NCBI GenBank assembly: GCA_017514845.1
Contig: JAFWIM010000049.1
Coordinates: 1 to 53,065, forward strand
Direction: 5' to 3'
Length of the DNA: 53,065 bases
Source of the DNA: Lachnospiraceae bacterium
GTDB taxonomy: Bacteria; Bacillota; Clostridia; Lachnospirales; Lachnospiraceae
Under the pieces are notes generated by a model, which was not told the origin of the DNA, did not search any database, and saw only the letters and a program-made list of their open reading frames with translations. The position numbers and the translations under genes were made by a program. This document shows positions 33,902 through 43,119 of the stretch, piece by piece; within the stretch, counting starts at the first letter, position 1; each line of letters starts with the position of its first letter.

Positions 33902-34744
33902 TTACTCTCCCCGCACTCTTCCGATGACCGCAAATATCAGAAACGCGGCTATGTCTACCGCGACGATCGTCGAACCGACGGGCGTTCCGCCCACGATCGA
34001 TACGATCATGCCGACCAGTGTGCATACAACGGACAGGACCGCCGAACAGACTGTGACGGAGAAGAAGCTCTTGAAGACCCGCATTGCGGACAGGGCAGGG
34101 AAAATGACCAGAGCTGAGATCAGCAGCGATCCCACCAGATTCATCGCAAGGACGATAATGACCGCGATGATGACCGCGATCATCAGATTGTAGCCGCCCA
34201 CATTGATCCCCACTGCCATGGCGAAATTCTCATCAAACGTCACGGCAAATATCTTGTGATAAAACGCAATAAATACACATATGACCGTGATTGACAGTAG
34301 CACACAGAGGATGACCTCGCCGATCGTCAGCGTCAGGATCGACGTCGAGCCGAACAGCGTACTGCACACATCCCCCGAAAGGTTCGTCGACGTCGAGAAG
34401 AGATGCATGAGCAGGTAGCCGACTGCCAGAGCCCCGACAGAAATCATCGCGATCGCAGCATCTCCCTTTATCTTCGTGCTGTTCCCGGTCCGAAGAAGAA
34501 GTACGGCGCAGACCACCGTTGCGGGCAGGACGAACAGCATCTCATTGCTAAGGCCCAGGACCGACGCGATCGCTATGGCGCCGAACGCAACGTGGGACAG
34601 ACCGTCACCGATAAATGAGAAGCGTTTCAGTACCAGTGTCACGCCCAAAAGTGACGAGCACAGGGCCGTCAGCACGCCTACGATCAGCGCGTAGCGGACG
34701 AACGGGAAAGCCAGATATGAAGCCAGTGTCTCAAAAAAGCCCAT
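33902..34744 (-). CDS. Metal (Zn/Mn-type) ABC transporter permease
   Basis: The 280-residue protein has eight to nine hydrophobic helices and the ABC-3 family pattern of ZnuB/MntB-type permeases (LGVTLVLKRFSFIGDGLSHVAFGAIA near residue 35, NLVGSLLISALVIFPALSA near 205). It would form the membrane channel for Zn2+ or Mn2+ uptake. Its ATG overlaps the stop of the ATPase gene (TAATG). No substrate-binding protein gene is adjacent. Divergence from a manganese-responsive mntP favours Mn but does not prove it. Confidence 0.88.
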   Translation of the reverse strand: MGFFETLASYLAFPFVRYALIVGVLTALCSSLLGVTLVLKRFSFIGDGLSHVAFGAIAIASVLGLSNEMLFVLPATVVCAVLLLRTGNSTKIKGDAAIAMISVGALAVGYLLMHLFSTSTNLSGDVCSTLFGSTSILTLTIGEVILCVLLSITVICVFIAFYHKIFAVTFDENFAMAVGINVGGYNLMIAVIIAVIIVLAMNLVGSLLISALVIFPALSAMRVFKSFFSVTVCSAVLSVVCTLVGMIVSIVGGTPVGSTIVAVDIAAFLIFAVIGRVRGE

Positions 34745-35544
34745 TACTCTCCCCCCTTTACCATGTTCGTGCTCACAGCCGGGACCTTCTTTAGGTCCGC
34801 ATCCTTATCCTTGTCCGTCTTGCCGTTCCGGATATCCATCTTGCCGTGATGAAGTTTCATAAAATACCTTCCGACCGGACTCTTTATATAATCGTATTTT
34901 GTGCCGAAGAAGACATTCTCCTCAATATGCAGGATATGGCTGGCATATCTGAGGGCAGCGTGAATATCATGGGATACCATGATAATCGTGATATGTTCCT
35001 TGCGGTTCAGGCGCTCAATAAGTTCGTACATCTCAGCCGTCGCTTTGGGATCAAGGCCGGACACCGGCTCATCCAGGAACAGCAGCTTTCTGGTCGCGCA
35101 GAGCGCTCTGGCAAGCAGAACACGCTGCTGCTGTCCGCCGGACAGCTCCCTGTAACAGCGGTCAGCCAGATGTGTGATGTCCATCTTCGCCATATTTTCA
35201 TTTGCAAGCGCTTTTTCCTCTTTATTATAGAAAGGACGAAATCCCATTCTGGACTGGCATCCGGACAGAACAATTTCCCTGACGGAAGCCGGGAAATCTC
35301 TCTGGACGAGAGTCTGCTGGGGAAGATAGCCGATTTCATTTGTCCGAAGGCCATCCCCCGTCTCAATTTTTCCTTCTGCCGGCGCCTGCAGATGCAGCAG
35401 TGTCCGCACCAATGTGGACTTGCCCGACCCGTTCTCTCCGACAATGCAGAGGTAGTCCCCCGCGTTGATTTCAAATGAGAGCCCCCGCACAAGCACATTT
35501 TCCCCATATCTGAGTGTTAAATTCGTACATGTAAGCTGTGCCAT
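34744..35544 (-). CDS. Metal ABC transporter ATP-binding protein
   Basis: The 266-residue ATPase energises the downstream permease. Walker A GENGSGKST is at about 36-44, Q-loop LPQQTLVQ, signature LSGGQQQRV, Walker B LLFLDEPVSGLDP, switch VSHDIHAAL. The ZnuC/MntB subgroup is suggested by the pairing with an ABC-3 permease. The C-terminal tail is rich in Lys/Asp and contains HHGK, which might touch metal. It is transcribed divergently from mntP, from a control region with an inverted repeat. Confidence 0.88.
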   Translation of the reverse strand: MAQLTCTNLTLRYGENVLVRGLSFEINAGDYLCIVGENGSGKSTLVRTLLHLQAPAEGKIETGDGLRTNEIGYLPQQTLVQRDFPASVREIVLSGCQSRMGFRPFYNKEEKALANENMAKMDITHLADRCYRELSGGQQQRVLLARALCATRKLLFLDEPVSGLDPKATAEMYELIERLNRKEHITIIMVSHDIHAALRYASHILHIEENVFFGTKYDYIKSPVGRYFMKLHHGKMDIRNGKTDKDKDADLKKVPAVSTNMVKGGE

Positions 35545-35586
35545 GTTCTATCTCCTGCTTCATGCTACCTTAGAAACTGTTTTCGA

Positions 35587-35661
35587 ATTATATCACAAAA
35601 AACAAAATAGTAAAGCCGAACTTTGTTAGGATTGACTAACTTACAGGGGGTTTCTTATACT
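35587..35661. promoter_or_regulatory. Divergent promoters with shared inverted repeat
   Basis: Plus strand: TTGACT (35632-35637), 18 nt, TATACT (35656-35661), driving mntP. Minus strand: TATAAT (35587-35592) with weak TTTACT 16 nt upstream, driving the metal ABC genes. Between them, and overlapping the mntP -35, is GTTAG-N6-CTAAC (35625-35640), a possible metalloregulator operator. Confidence 0.65.
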
Positions 35662-35666
35662 TCATA

Positions 35667-35797
35667 TTGATTGAGGGAGTAGCAGGCGCCCCGCGCTGCA
35701 AGTCAACATACTGACCGCAAGGTCTGGCTTGCATTAAATTGCGAGACTCATGTATATGCATTAGCGCTGTACATGGCTCGTTTTATACGATTTTCTG
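35667..35797 (+). promoter_or_regulatory. yybP-ykoY manganese riboswitch aptamer
   Basis: The leader shows the class features: GAGGGAGTAGC near 35674, GTCAACATACTGACC near 35702, and ATTGCGAGACTCATG near 35738, followed by GCATTAGCGCTGTACATGGC. Known members bind Mn2+ and turn on exporters. A terminator follows immediately and mntP lies downstream, so the likely action is Mn-dependent antitermination. Exact 5' edge is approximate. Confidence 0.88.
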
Positions 35798-35830
35798 ACC
35801 AGGTACGGCAAAACGCTTACCTGGTTTTTT
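35798..35830 (+). terminator. Riboswitch expression-platform terminator
   Basis: Arms ACCAGGTA and TACCTGGT with a 12-nt loop, followed by a run of T (35825-35830), lie between the aptamer and mntP. Confidence 0.85.
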
Positions 35831-35886
35831 AATCTCTAACGGAGAATCTTCGAAAATCGATTCTGAAATCAATGATGGAGGGACTT

Positions 35887-36561
35887 ATGTCTTCTATTTT
35901 TATTTTTGTATTTAACAGTATTCTGCTCGGAGTCGGTCTGGCCATGGACGCCTTCTCCGTCTCAGTCGCCAACTCGCTGGCCAATCCCGACATGAATCGC
36001 AGCGAGAGAAGGCGCATCGCCGGAGCTTTCGCCTTCTTCCAGTTCCTCATGCCCATGATCGGCTGGGTCTGCGTCCACACGATCGTGCGGATGTTCAATT
36101 CCTTTCAGGTATTCATCCCCTGGATCGCGCTGATCCTCCTCGCCTTCATCGGCGGGAATATGATCCGCGAAGGCCTTCACCCGGACGAAAGCGGAGAAAT
36201 TGAGTGTCCGAAGGACGGATACCTCTGTCCGAAGACCCGCAGATTATGTCCGAGGGACGGGAAGGAATGTCCTGTTTCGGAGAGCAAGCCGGCACATCTG
36301 TCGACCCACACTCTCATACTTCAGGCAGTTGCCACATCCATTGATGCCCTCTCTGTCGGTTTCGCGATTGCTGAGTACAACGGACTGATGGCATTTGCCG
36401 CCTCCCTGATTATTGCGGCAGTCACCCTTGTCATCTGTCTCGGCGGCATTAGAATTGGCACTAAAGCCGCAGGTAAGCTCGAGGGCAGGGCATCTATCCT
36501 CGGCGGGCTGATCCTGATCGGCATCGGACTCGAGATCTGGATATCGAACATTTTCTTCTGA
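35887..36561 (+). CDS. mntP: Manganese efflux pump MntP with Cys-Pro repeat loop
   Basis: MntP exports excess Mn2+. The 224-residue protein has six hydrophobic helices in two repeats, each with the conserved acidic motif (GLAMDAFSVSVANS near 17 and TSIDALSVGFAIAEY near 150). Unusual is the central loop: four Cys-Pro dipeptides spaced exactly seven residues apart (Cys107, 114, 121, 128), encoded by 21-bp tandem repeats. This could bind metal. The start at 35887 follows GGAGGG. Expression is under a yybP-ykoY riboswitch and a promoter overlapping an inverted repeat. Confidence 0.93.
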   Translation: MSSIFIFVFNSILLGVGLAMDAFSVSVANSLANPDMNRSERRRIAGAFAFFQFLMPMIGWVCVHTIVRMFNSFQVFIPWIALILLAFIGGNMIREGLHPDESGEIECPKDGYLCPKTRRLCPRDGKECPVSESKPAHLSTHTLILQAVATSIDALSVGFAIAEYNGLMAFAASLIIAAVTLVICLGGIRIGTKAAGKLEGRASILGGLILIGIGLEIWISNIFF

Positions 36562-36666
36562 TACCAAAATGCTCCCGGAAATATGTCACACAGATCAAAG
36601 ACGCCGTAAAGTCACTTTGGCAGGGCGCAAACGGTAATCATTACGTTTTTCTCGGAAAGGTCATGC

Positions 36667-38790
36667 ATGAATGAACTTAGACCAAATGAAGCGCAGGAAA
36701 AGGCGGTTGAAACATTAAAAGGACCGGTCATTCTGATCAGCTGTCCGGGATCAGGCAAGACGACAACGCTTGTCCGCAGGATCCACTATATGCTCGAGTC
36801 GGGCGTCGATCCTGACCGGATCCTCATGGTCACTTTCACCAACGCCGCAGCCGCTGAAATGAAAATTAAATATCAGAAGCTGTTTGGCGTCAGCGCGCCC
36901 TCCGTTCCGATGATGACCATCCACTCGCTCTGCTTCAACATCCTCCGGATAGAGGGGGCGTACACCTTCGACTCCCTCTACTCTGAGCAGGATAAGCGCG
37001 ACTATTTCATGCGCAGTCTCAGGAATCTCAGCTGGGTCAACGACGCCTGGGAACTCTCCCAGTCCATCATGACCGAGATTTCCATCATCAAGAACAACTA
37101 TATAGATCCTGATACCTATATTCCTACCAGCTGCGATAAAAGGGTATTCAGAAATATCATGCGAAGTTACGAAAAGCACAAAGAGACGCTGGGGAAAATT
37201 GATTTCGATGATATGCTGCTCAAATGTCTCGAGCTCCTCGAGAGCGATGTGAGGATCCGGGACCGCTGGCAGGACCGCTTCGACTACATCCAGTGTGATG
37301 AGTATCAGGACACGAACAAGATCCAGCGGGATATTCTGTACCTGCTGGCCGGCAGGCACAGGAACCTCTGCGTCGTCGGTGACGATGACCAGTCGATCTA
37401 CATGTTCCGGGGTGCGCTGCCCGAGATCATGCTGCAGTTCCCGGAAGATTATGCAAATGCATCCTCCATCTCCATGAGCACCAACTACCGCTCCGGTCAG
37501 GCCATCGTCGATATGGCTTCACGGCTCATTGCGATGAACCGACGCCGCTTCCCCAAAGAGTTTATCTCGGAGCGCGGAAGGAACGGCGCTGCCGGCCTTG
37601 CGGTCTACAAAAAATTCAGGACTCACGCAAAACAGATTGATTTTGTGATCAGGACCATAAAGAAGCGTCACGAGGAAGGCATCCCCTACAGCGAGATGGC
37701 CGTCATCTTCCGGACCAACAGACAGGCAGGTCTTCCGGTCTCGGAGCTTGCCAAAAGCGAACTGCCTTTCTACACGACAGAGGCTGTAAATTCCATCTAC
37801 GATGGCTGGATGTTCCGGGGTATAGCCGCCTACATCCGCCTTGCAGCGGGCACGGGATCCCGGGATGATCTCCTCTATGTGCTCAACAGGCCGAATCGTT
37901 TTCTTTCGGAGAGCGCATTTGCATCCTGCGAATACACCGCCAAAAGCCTGCTTTCTGCAGCCGGCTACCTGAAAAAAGACGCAGCCTGGAAGTATCAGGC
38001 TGCGGAAAAGAACATCCGGACATGGATGAGAAATTTCGGACCGGGGACGCTGACCATGGCAGATCACCCTGACAGGGTCTTCGAGAAGCTCGCCGATCCG
38101 CTGGGCATCGATTACGATGAATACGTCCTCTCCTACGCAAAGTTCCGGAACTTTGACGAGAAGGAGACCAAAGAAGAATTTGACGCTCTAAGAAAAGAGG
38201 CTTCCGCCTTTGACACGATCGAGGAATGGCTCCGCCACGCAAGGTCCGAGAGCATACAGGTCCGTGAAGCGTCGCGCAGGAAAGACCGGACCGGCGTGCG
38301 GATTACTACGATGCATAAGGCCAAAGGCCTTGAGTGGGACACCGTGTTCGTCATAGATGTGAACGAAGATATCGTCCCCCACAAGAACACTCTCGAGTCC
38401 ATGGTCCAGGTCGAGGAGGAGCGACGGCTTCTATACGTGGCCATGACACGGGCGAAAAACGAACTCTACGTTTTGTGCTCCGGCAAGGAGTCTCCTTTCA
38501 TGAAACAGATGAAGACCGCTCTCGAAAAGGAGGAGGAAAAACGTCGGCGGGCAGAGCTTGATCATAAACTTGAGGAAGAAATCGCAGCAAGAAAGGCAGC
38601 CGGAGAGCCGGAAAGCGCGCCTTCCGATCCCGTGCTGGGTCTGGTCGTGATGCACCGCAACTTCGGCAAGGGGTACATTTCCGAGGTAGATAATGACAAA
38701 GGCCTCATTACCGTCCGCTTTGCCGACAAGGAGCGGGCATTCATGTACCCGCAGGCTTTTGACCGGGGGTTCCTCTCCGTAATAGAATAA
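36667..38790 (+). CDS. UvrD/Rep-family DNA helicase (first)
   Basis: This superfamily 1A helicase has 707 residues. Visible motifs are Walker A CPGSGKTTT (I), FTNAAAAEM (Ia), DEYQDTN (II), VGDDDQSIYMFRGA (III), TNYRSGQ (IV), TTMHKAKGLEWDTVFVIDVNEDIVP (V) and EEERRLLYVAMTRAK (VI). It unwinds DNA 3'-5' in repair or replication restart. After a charged coil, the C-terminal 45 residues resemble the Tudor-like module of UvrD/PcrA (NFGKGYISEV). GGAAAGG lies before the ATG. A second family member is encoded at 44846-46993. No LexA box was seen before this one. Confidence 0.9.
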   Translation: MNELRPNEAQEKAVETLKGPVILISCPGSGKTTTLVRRIHYMLESGVDPDRILMVTFTNAAAAEMKIKYQKLFGVSAPSVPMMTIHSLCFNILRIEGAYTFDSLYSEQDKRDYFMRSLRNLSWVNDAWELSQSIMTEISIIKNNYIDPDTYIPTSCDKRVFRNIMRSYEKHKETLGKIDFDDMLLKCLELLESDVRIRDRWQDRFDYIQCDEYQDTNKIQRDILYLLAGRHRNLCVVGDDDQSIYMFRGALPEIMLQFPEDYANASSISMSTNYRSGQAIVDMASRLIAMNRRRFPKEFISERGRNGAAGLAVYKKFRTHAKQIDFVIRTIKKRHEEGIPYSEMAVIFRTNRQAGLPVSELAKSELPFYTTEAVNSIYDGWMFRGIAAYIRLAAGTGSRDDLLYVLNRPNRFLSESAFASCEYTAKSLLSAAGYLKKDAAWKYQAAEKNIRTWMRNFGPGTLTMADHPDRVFEKLADPLGIDYDEYVLSYAKFRNFDEKETKEEFDALRKEASAFDTIEEWLRHARSESIQVREASRRKDRTGVRITTMHKAKGLEWDTVFVIDVNEDIVPHKNTLESMVQVEEERRLLYVAMTRAKNELYVLCSGKESPFMKQMKTALEKEEEKRRRAELDHKLEEEIAARKAAGEPESAPSDPVLGLVVMHRNFGKGYISEVDNDKGLITVRFADKERAFMYPQAFDRGFLSVIE

Positions 38791-38809
38791 AAGGCTCCTC
38801 AGTTTTCAC

Positions 38810-38846
38810 GGCGCTCTTGCCGCGACGTGCGCGGCGCGAGAGCGCC
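38810..38846. terminator. Convergent hairpin between helicase and proA
   Basis: Arms GGCGCTCT and AGAGCGCC with inner GCCGCG/CGCGGC pairing. The T-tracts on either side are short, so termination strength is uncertain. Confidence 0.55.
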
Positions 38847-38856
38847 TTCCTCTCTC

Positions 38857-40137
38857 TCAGATCAAATCTTTAAAGTGGAACTGGGATCTTCCCTCGGCAT
38901 AGTCGCCGACAATCTGGCCGCAGCCGTTGATCCTGTACTTGTAGGTCATGAGGCCTTCCAGACCGACAGGTCCGCGTGCGTGGATCTTGCTTGTTGAGAT
39001 GCCGACCTCGGCACCGAAGCCGTAGCGGAATCCGTCCGCAAAGCGGGTGGAGCAGTTCTGGTAGACGCCGGCAGAATCGACCATCTGCATGAAGTACTCT
39101 GCTGTCTCCGCGTTCTCCGTGAGGATGGCGTCCGTGTGGTGGGAACCGAATCGGTTAATGTGGTCCACTGCCTCCTTCACACCGTCTACAAGTTTCACGG
39201 AGATGATGAGCTCCAGATACTCCGTGCGGAAATCGTCCTCGCCCATGATCTCGCAGGGGATGATTTCCGACACTTCTTTTGTTCCCCGGATCTTAACACC
39301 GGCGTTTTCCAGTGCTTTTCTGACCTCAGGGAGGAATGTGCCGGCGATTGACCGATCGACAAGGAGTGTCTCGACCGCATTGCAGGCCGCCGTGTACTGG
39401 CACTTGGCGTCCACAATGATCGGGAGTGCCTTGGCCATATCGCAGTCCTTGTCCGCGTAAATGTGGCAGATGCCGTCCGCGTGACCCATGACCGGTATCT
39501 TTGTGTTGTCCATGATATATCGTACAAATGCGTTCGAGCCGCGCGGAATCAGAAGATCCACATCCCTGTCGCACATGAGGAGCTCACTGATCTCATTGTG
39601 CTGCTCAGCCTGAAGAAGGCATCCCTCCGGCAGCCCGGCATCCACAACACTCTTATAGATGACCGAGAACAGTGCACGGTTCGTCTCGGCAGTCTCCTTC
39701 CCTCCTTTCAGGATCGCGCAGTTGCCGCTCTTTATAAGAAGAGAGGATATCTGCACGAGCGCATCCGGCCTGGCCTCAAAAATAACACCGATCACGCCGA
39801 TCGGGCAGCTCACCCGCGTGAGAACGAGACCCTCATCCATCTCCCGCATGATCTGCTTTTTGCCAATCGGATCCGGAAGCGAAATCAGCTGATGAATACC
39901 GTCAATGACCGACCGAAGTTTTCCCTCGTCGAATTTCAGTCGCTTAATAACAGCTCCCTGGATGTTATTCTTTTCCGCATTTGCAAGATCGATTTTATTG
40001 GCGGCAAAGATCTCATCCTTGTGGGCACACAGAGCTTCTGCCATAGCTGCCAGAGCAGCGTTCCTCTGCTCTCCTGTCGTTGCCGCAAGGAACGGGGATG
40101 TCAGCTTCATTTTGTGGGCTTCTTCGCGAATATTCAT
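38857..40137 (-). CDS. proA: Gamma-glutamyl phosphate reductase
   Basis: ProA reduces gamma-glutamyl phosphate to glutamate semialdehyde in proline synthesis, using NADPH. The 426-residue protein is an aldehyde dehydrogenase relative: the catalytic Cys is in QYTAACNAVETLLVD, with FEARPDALVQISSL and LKGGKETAETNRAL as cofactor motifs and C-terminal STRFADGFRYGFGAEVGIST. GAGGAG lies before the ATG at 40137. proB is not adjacent and proC is 24 kb away, so the pathway is scattered. Confidence 0.95.
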   Translation of the reverse strand: MNIREEAHKMKLTSPFLAATTGEQRNAALAAMAEALCAHKDEIFAANKIDLANAEKNNIQGAVIKRLKFDEGKLRSVIDGIHQLISLPDPIGKKQIMREMDEGLVLTRVSCPIGVIGVIFEARPDALVQISSLLIKSGNCAILKGGKETAETNRALFSVIYKSVVDAGLPEGCLLQAEQHNEISELLMCDRDVDLLIPRGSNAFVRYIMDNTKIPVMGHADGICHIYADKDCDMAKALPIIVDAKCQYTAACNAVETLLVDRSIAGTFLPEVRKALENAGVKIRGTKEVSEIIPCEIMGEDDFRTEYLELIISVKLVDGVKEAVDHINRFGSHHTDAILTENAETAEYFMQMVDSAGVYQNCSTRFADGFRYGFGAEVGISTSKIHARGPVGLEGLMTYKYRINGCGQIVGDYAEGRSQFHFKDLI

Positions 40138-40582
40138 AATTAACTCCTCTTAAAATCTGTTTCTCCGGGCAGATTCATAGCTGCCCTGCGCATATTCCGC
40201 CGTCTGACAGGCTCCTGCCTCGCGGAACTGCCATATATTGTACTACAGAACCTCCACCAAATCGAGTATTTTCATGCGTTAATTCGTCAAATTATAGTGC
40301 ATACACAGATTTTCGTCACATGCTGCTGCCTTTGCGCGATCGGAGCAGCATGTCCGAACCGCATCGCCTTATTTTCTGACATTTCATTCATCTGCAGAGC
40401 ATTGTATTGATATTTGGTCTTCAAAGTGCTATATTTATTTACAAGATTAACATTTCAAATCAGCGCTTGACCTGATCCTCTATACGCATGAATTAAGCAG
40501 CCTGAACATATTCTGTGAGATTAACTGAATAAACGGGAAACACCGACTGCCTGTAACTGCGCACGCAGAAAGGAGACTCAAT
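40138..40582. other. 445-bp divergent gap between proA and ade
   Basis: AT-rich and apparently non-coding. It holds a hairpin with 9-bp arms CATGCTGCT/AGCAGCATG near 40318-40352 without a U-tract. TTGACC near 40470 is followed by no well-spaced -10. I looked for a purine riboswitch before ade and do not see its conserved loops. The ade ribosome site (GAAAGGAGA) lies at the right edge. Confidence 0.4.
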
Positions 40583-42319
40583 ATGCCTACCTACACAGAG
40601 AGCTACTCAGCTAAAATCAACCGAAAAGTACAGAGAAAACAGCACATCGTCGCTGTCGCCGCCGGAAGAATCCCCGCGGACCTCGTTCTAAAGAACGCTG
40701 CCTATCTCAATGTGTTCTCTAACGAACTGTGCACGGGCGATATCGCCATAGCGGACGGCCTGTTCGTCGGCATGGGTACCTACAGCGGCCCGAACGAGAT
40801 CGACATGTCCGGAAAAGTCATCACGCCCGGACTTCTGGATGCGCACATCCATCTCGAAAGCTCGCTTGTGTCACCGTATGAATTCGCCAAAGCTGTCCTG
40901 CCCCACGGCACGACCACAGTCATAACAGATCCTCACGAGATTGCAAATGTCATGGGCACCGACGGCATTGAATACATGCTGGAGGCGACAGAAGGTCTTC
41001 CGATCGACGTGCATTTCATGCTCCCGTCCTGCGTCCCTGCCAGCCCGGTGGACGAGGCAGGGGCTAATCTCGACTACAGGGCCATCGATTCCTTCTACGA
41101 GCATCCGCGTGTCCTGGGACTCGCCGAGATGATGAATTATATCGGTATCATCAACGGTGACTCCAGCTGCCTGGAAAAAATAGCCGGCTCCCAGTCCCAT
41201 CACAAAAAGATAGACGGCCACGCTCCAGGACTCACAGGCTGCGACCTGAACGCTTACATAGCGGCGGGTGTATACTCCGACCACGAGTGCGCGGAAATCG
41301 AGGAAGCGATGGAAAAACTTCGCAAAGGCCAGTTCATCATGATCCGCGACGGCACAGCAGCCCACAATCTTGACAAGCTGATTCCTCTTCTTGTACCGAA
41401 GTATTATTCAAGGTGCATGTTCGCGACAGACGATAAGCATCCGAATGATCTGCTTGAAATCGGCCACATGGATTACCACATCCGCCGGGCTATCGCCCAG
41501 GGAGTCGATCCGATCATAGCGGTAAAGACAGCCAGCCACAATGCAGCCCGTTATTTCCTGCTGAATAATAAGGGAGCGATCGCGCCCGGTTATCTGGCAG
41601 ACTTCGTTGTCGTCGACGATCTGGAAAGCTTCAAAATTCACAGCGTATATAAGCGCGGTGTGCTGCGCTACGCTGACGGAGAAGTGCTTCCGTTCAAAGA
41701 ACCGAAGATCGACGCCTTCCTCAAGGACAACGCCATGAACACCTTCCATGTCGGCGGAAAGCTTAGCGCCAGGGATTTCATGGACAGGAGACCCAGAGGC
41801 GTCATAGGCATGGTCCCCGGCGAGATCATCACCACAGACGAGGGCTACGCGGACCGCGTTGACACCGGGAAGGATATCCTGAAAATATGTGTCATTGAGC
41901 GCCACAAGAACACAAGGCACATCGGCATCGGATATATCAAGGGCTATGGCCTCAAAAAGGGAGCTGTTGCCACCAGCTTCTCCCACGACTCCCACAATAT
42001 TATCGCCGTCGGAACCAACGAGGAGGATATTGCCCTTGCCGTCAACAGGATCGTCGATATCCACGGCGGCATCACAGTCGTTGCGGACAATAAGCCGGTC
42101 GCGGATGTTGTGCTCGAGATCGCGGGGCTCATGAGTGACCGCAAACTGACCGAGGTCAATGATGATCTCGAGAACGCAAAAGAGGCGGCCTACAAGCTGG
42201 GCGTATCCCACGGCATTGACCCGTTCATGACTCTGAGCTTCATGTCTCTGCCGGTCATCCCAGAACTCAGACTCACAACGCGCGGCATCATTGATGTAAA
42301 CACACAGCGGTACTTATAA
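40583..42319 (+). CDS. ade: Adenine deaminase
   Basis: This amidohydrolase-family enzyme converts adenine to hypoxanthine and ammonia for purine salvage. The 578 residues match the long bacterial type. Metal and active-site motifs are DAHIHLESS (near 87), TDPHEIANVMG, KIDGHAPG, YSDHE and ATDDKHPNDLLE, with the C-terminal adenine-deaminase domain containing SFSHDSHNIIAVG. GAAAGGAGA precedes the ATG. It stands alone and ends at a strong hairpin terminator. Confidence 0.94.
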   Translation: MPTYTESYSAKINRKVQRKQHIVAVAAGRIPADLVLKNAAYLNVFSNELCTGDIAIADGLFVGMGTYSGPNEIDMSGKVITPGLLDAHIHLESSLVSPYEFAKAVLPHGTTTVITDPHEIANVMGTDGIEYMLEATEGLPIDVHFMLPSCVPASPVDEAGANLDYRAIDSFYEHPRVLGLAEMMNYIGIINGDSSCLEKIAGSQSHHKKIDGHAPGLTGCDLNAYIAAGVYSDHECAEIEEAMEKLRKGQFIMIRDGTAAHNLDKLIPLLVPKYYSRCMFATDDKHPNDLLEIGHMDYHIRRAIAQGVDPIIAVKTASHNAARYFLLNNKGAIAPGYLADFVVVDDLESFKIHSVYKRGVLRYADGEVLPFKEPKIDAFLKDNAMNTFHVGGKLSARDFMDRRPRGVIGMVPGEIITTDEGYADRVDTGKDILKICVIERHKNTRHIGIGYIKGYGLKKGAVATSFSHDSHNIIAVGTNEEDIALAVNRIVDIHGGITVVADNKPVADVVLEIAGLMSDRKLTEVNDDLENAKEAAYKLGVSHGIDPFMTLSFMSLPVIPELRLTTRGIIDVNTQRYL

Positions 42320-42334
42320 TCCCAGATATAGCAA

Positions 42335-42359
42335 GGGGCTGTCGCAACGCGGCAGCCCC
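42335..42359. terminator. Terminator between ade and the rhomboid gene
   Basis: Arms GGGGCTGTCGC and GCGGCAGCCCC around an AAC loop; TTAGGTTTTT follows on the plus strand. A second hairpin, GGAACGCC/GGCGTTCC, lies just beyond (about 42383-42402) on the rhomboid side. Confidence 0.75.
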
Positions 42360-42432
42360 TTAGGTTTTTCATGATATTTATCAGGAACGCCTCGGCGTTC
42401 CTGACAGGCTGCCTTCTTTCTAAGGCACCCGT

Positions 42433-43011
42433 TTATATTCTGCGTGACATGGGCAGCATGAGGACTGCGCCTGCCACAAGCCCGCCCACATGGGCGGCCA
42501 GATCGATCCCCTCCGTGTAGAAGCCGGGGAGCAGAGCAAGGACCAGACCGAAAATGACTCTGGTGACAGGAATCCTGAAGATGTCTCTGCGGAAAAGATA
42601 GAGGACGGCGATGGCTCCCAAAAGTGCGAATACCGCGCCTGACGCCCCGGCCGAAACGCTCTCTGATCCGCTCGCAACATCCACTATGACGCTGCACACA
42701 TTTCCGAAAAGACCTCCTATGAAATACAACAAAAGATATCGCGCATGCCCCAGCATCTTCTCGAGGTTCTCGCCGAGGGCCGCAAGGACGATCATGTTGC
42801 TCGTTAAATGCGTGATTCCGAAATGCAGGAACATGCTTGTAATGAGCCGCCATACCTGCCCGTCAAGAATAAAGGGCGTGAAGGAAGCTCCGAGCTTCAG
42901 CATAACTCCCTGGTCCTGACTCCCGCCCATCACTTCACTCACCAGAAAGGCGGCGGCATTAAGTCCGATCAGGGCGTAAGTTACAATGCAGGTATCCGTT
43001 TTTCTATACAT
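42433..43011 (-). CDS. Rhomboid-family intramembrane serine protease
   Basis: The 192-residue protein has six hydrophobic helices. The catalytic Ser is in GASGAVFALLG and the His in LAAHVGGLVAGAV; the oxyanion His/Asn segment is HFGITHLTSNMIVL. It would cleave membrane-embedded substrates. I use ATG at 43011 over TTG at 43017; neither has a strong ribosome site. The short length means a minimal catalytic core with no extra domain. Confidence 0.88.
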   Translation of the reverse strand: MYRKTDTCIVTYALIGLNAAAFLVSEVMGGSQDQGVMLKLGASFTPFILDGQVWRLITSMFLHFGITHLTSNMIVLAALGENLEKMLGHARYLLLYFIGGLFGNVCSVIVDVASGSESVSAGASGAVFALLGAIAVLYLFRRDIFRIPVTRVIFGLVLALLPGFYTEGIDLAAHVGGLVAGAVLMLPMSRRI

Positions 43012-43119
43012 ACTCAATTCGCTGCAGCCCCATCAATGTACCGGTCAGTTCTTCCGAGGACTATTCTCAAAACACCGCCAAAAGGGGCTGTATAACTCCA
43101 GGTAGATATTTACGTGTAA

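Noticed and set aside
36562-36666. LexA box before the first helicase
   Set aside because: No CGAAC-N4-GTTCG or close match in the gap.
40138-40582. Purine riboswitch before adenine deaminase
   Set aside because: The conserved loop sequences of the purine aptamer were not found in the gap.
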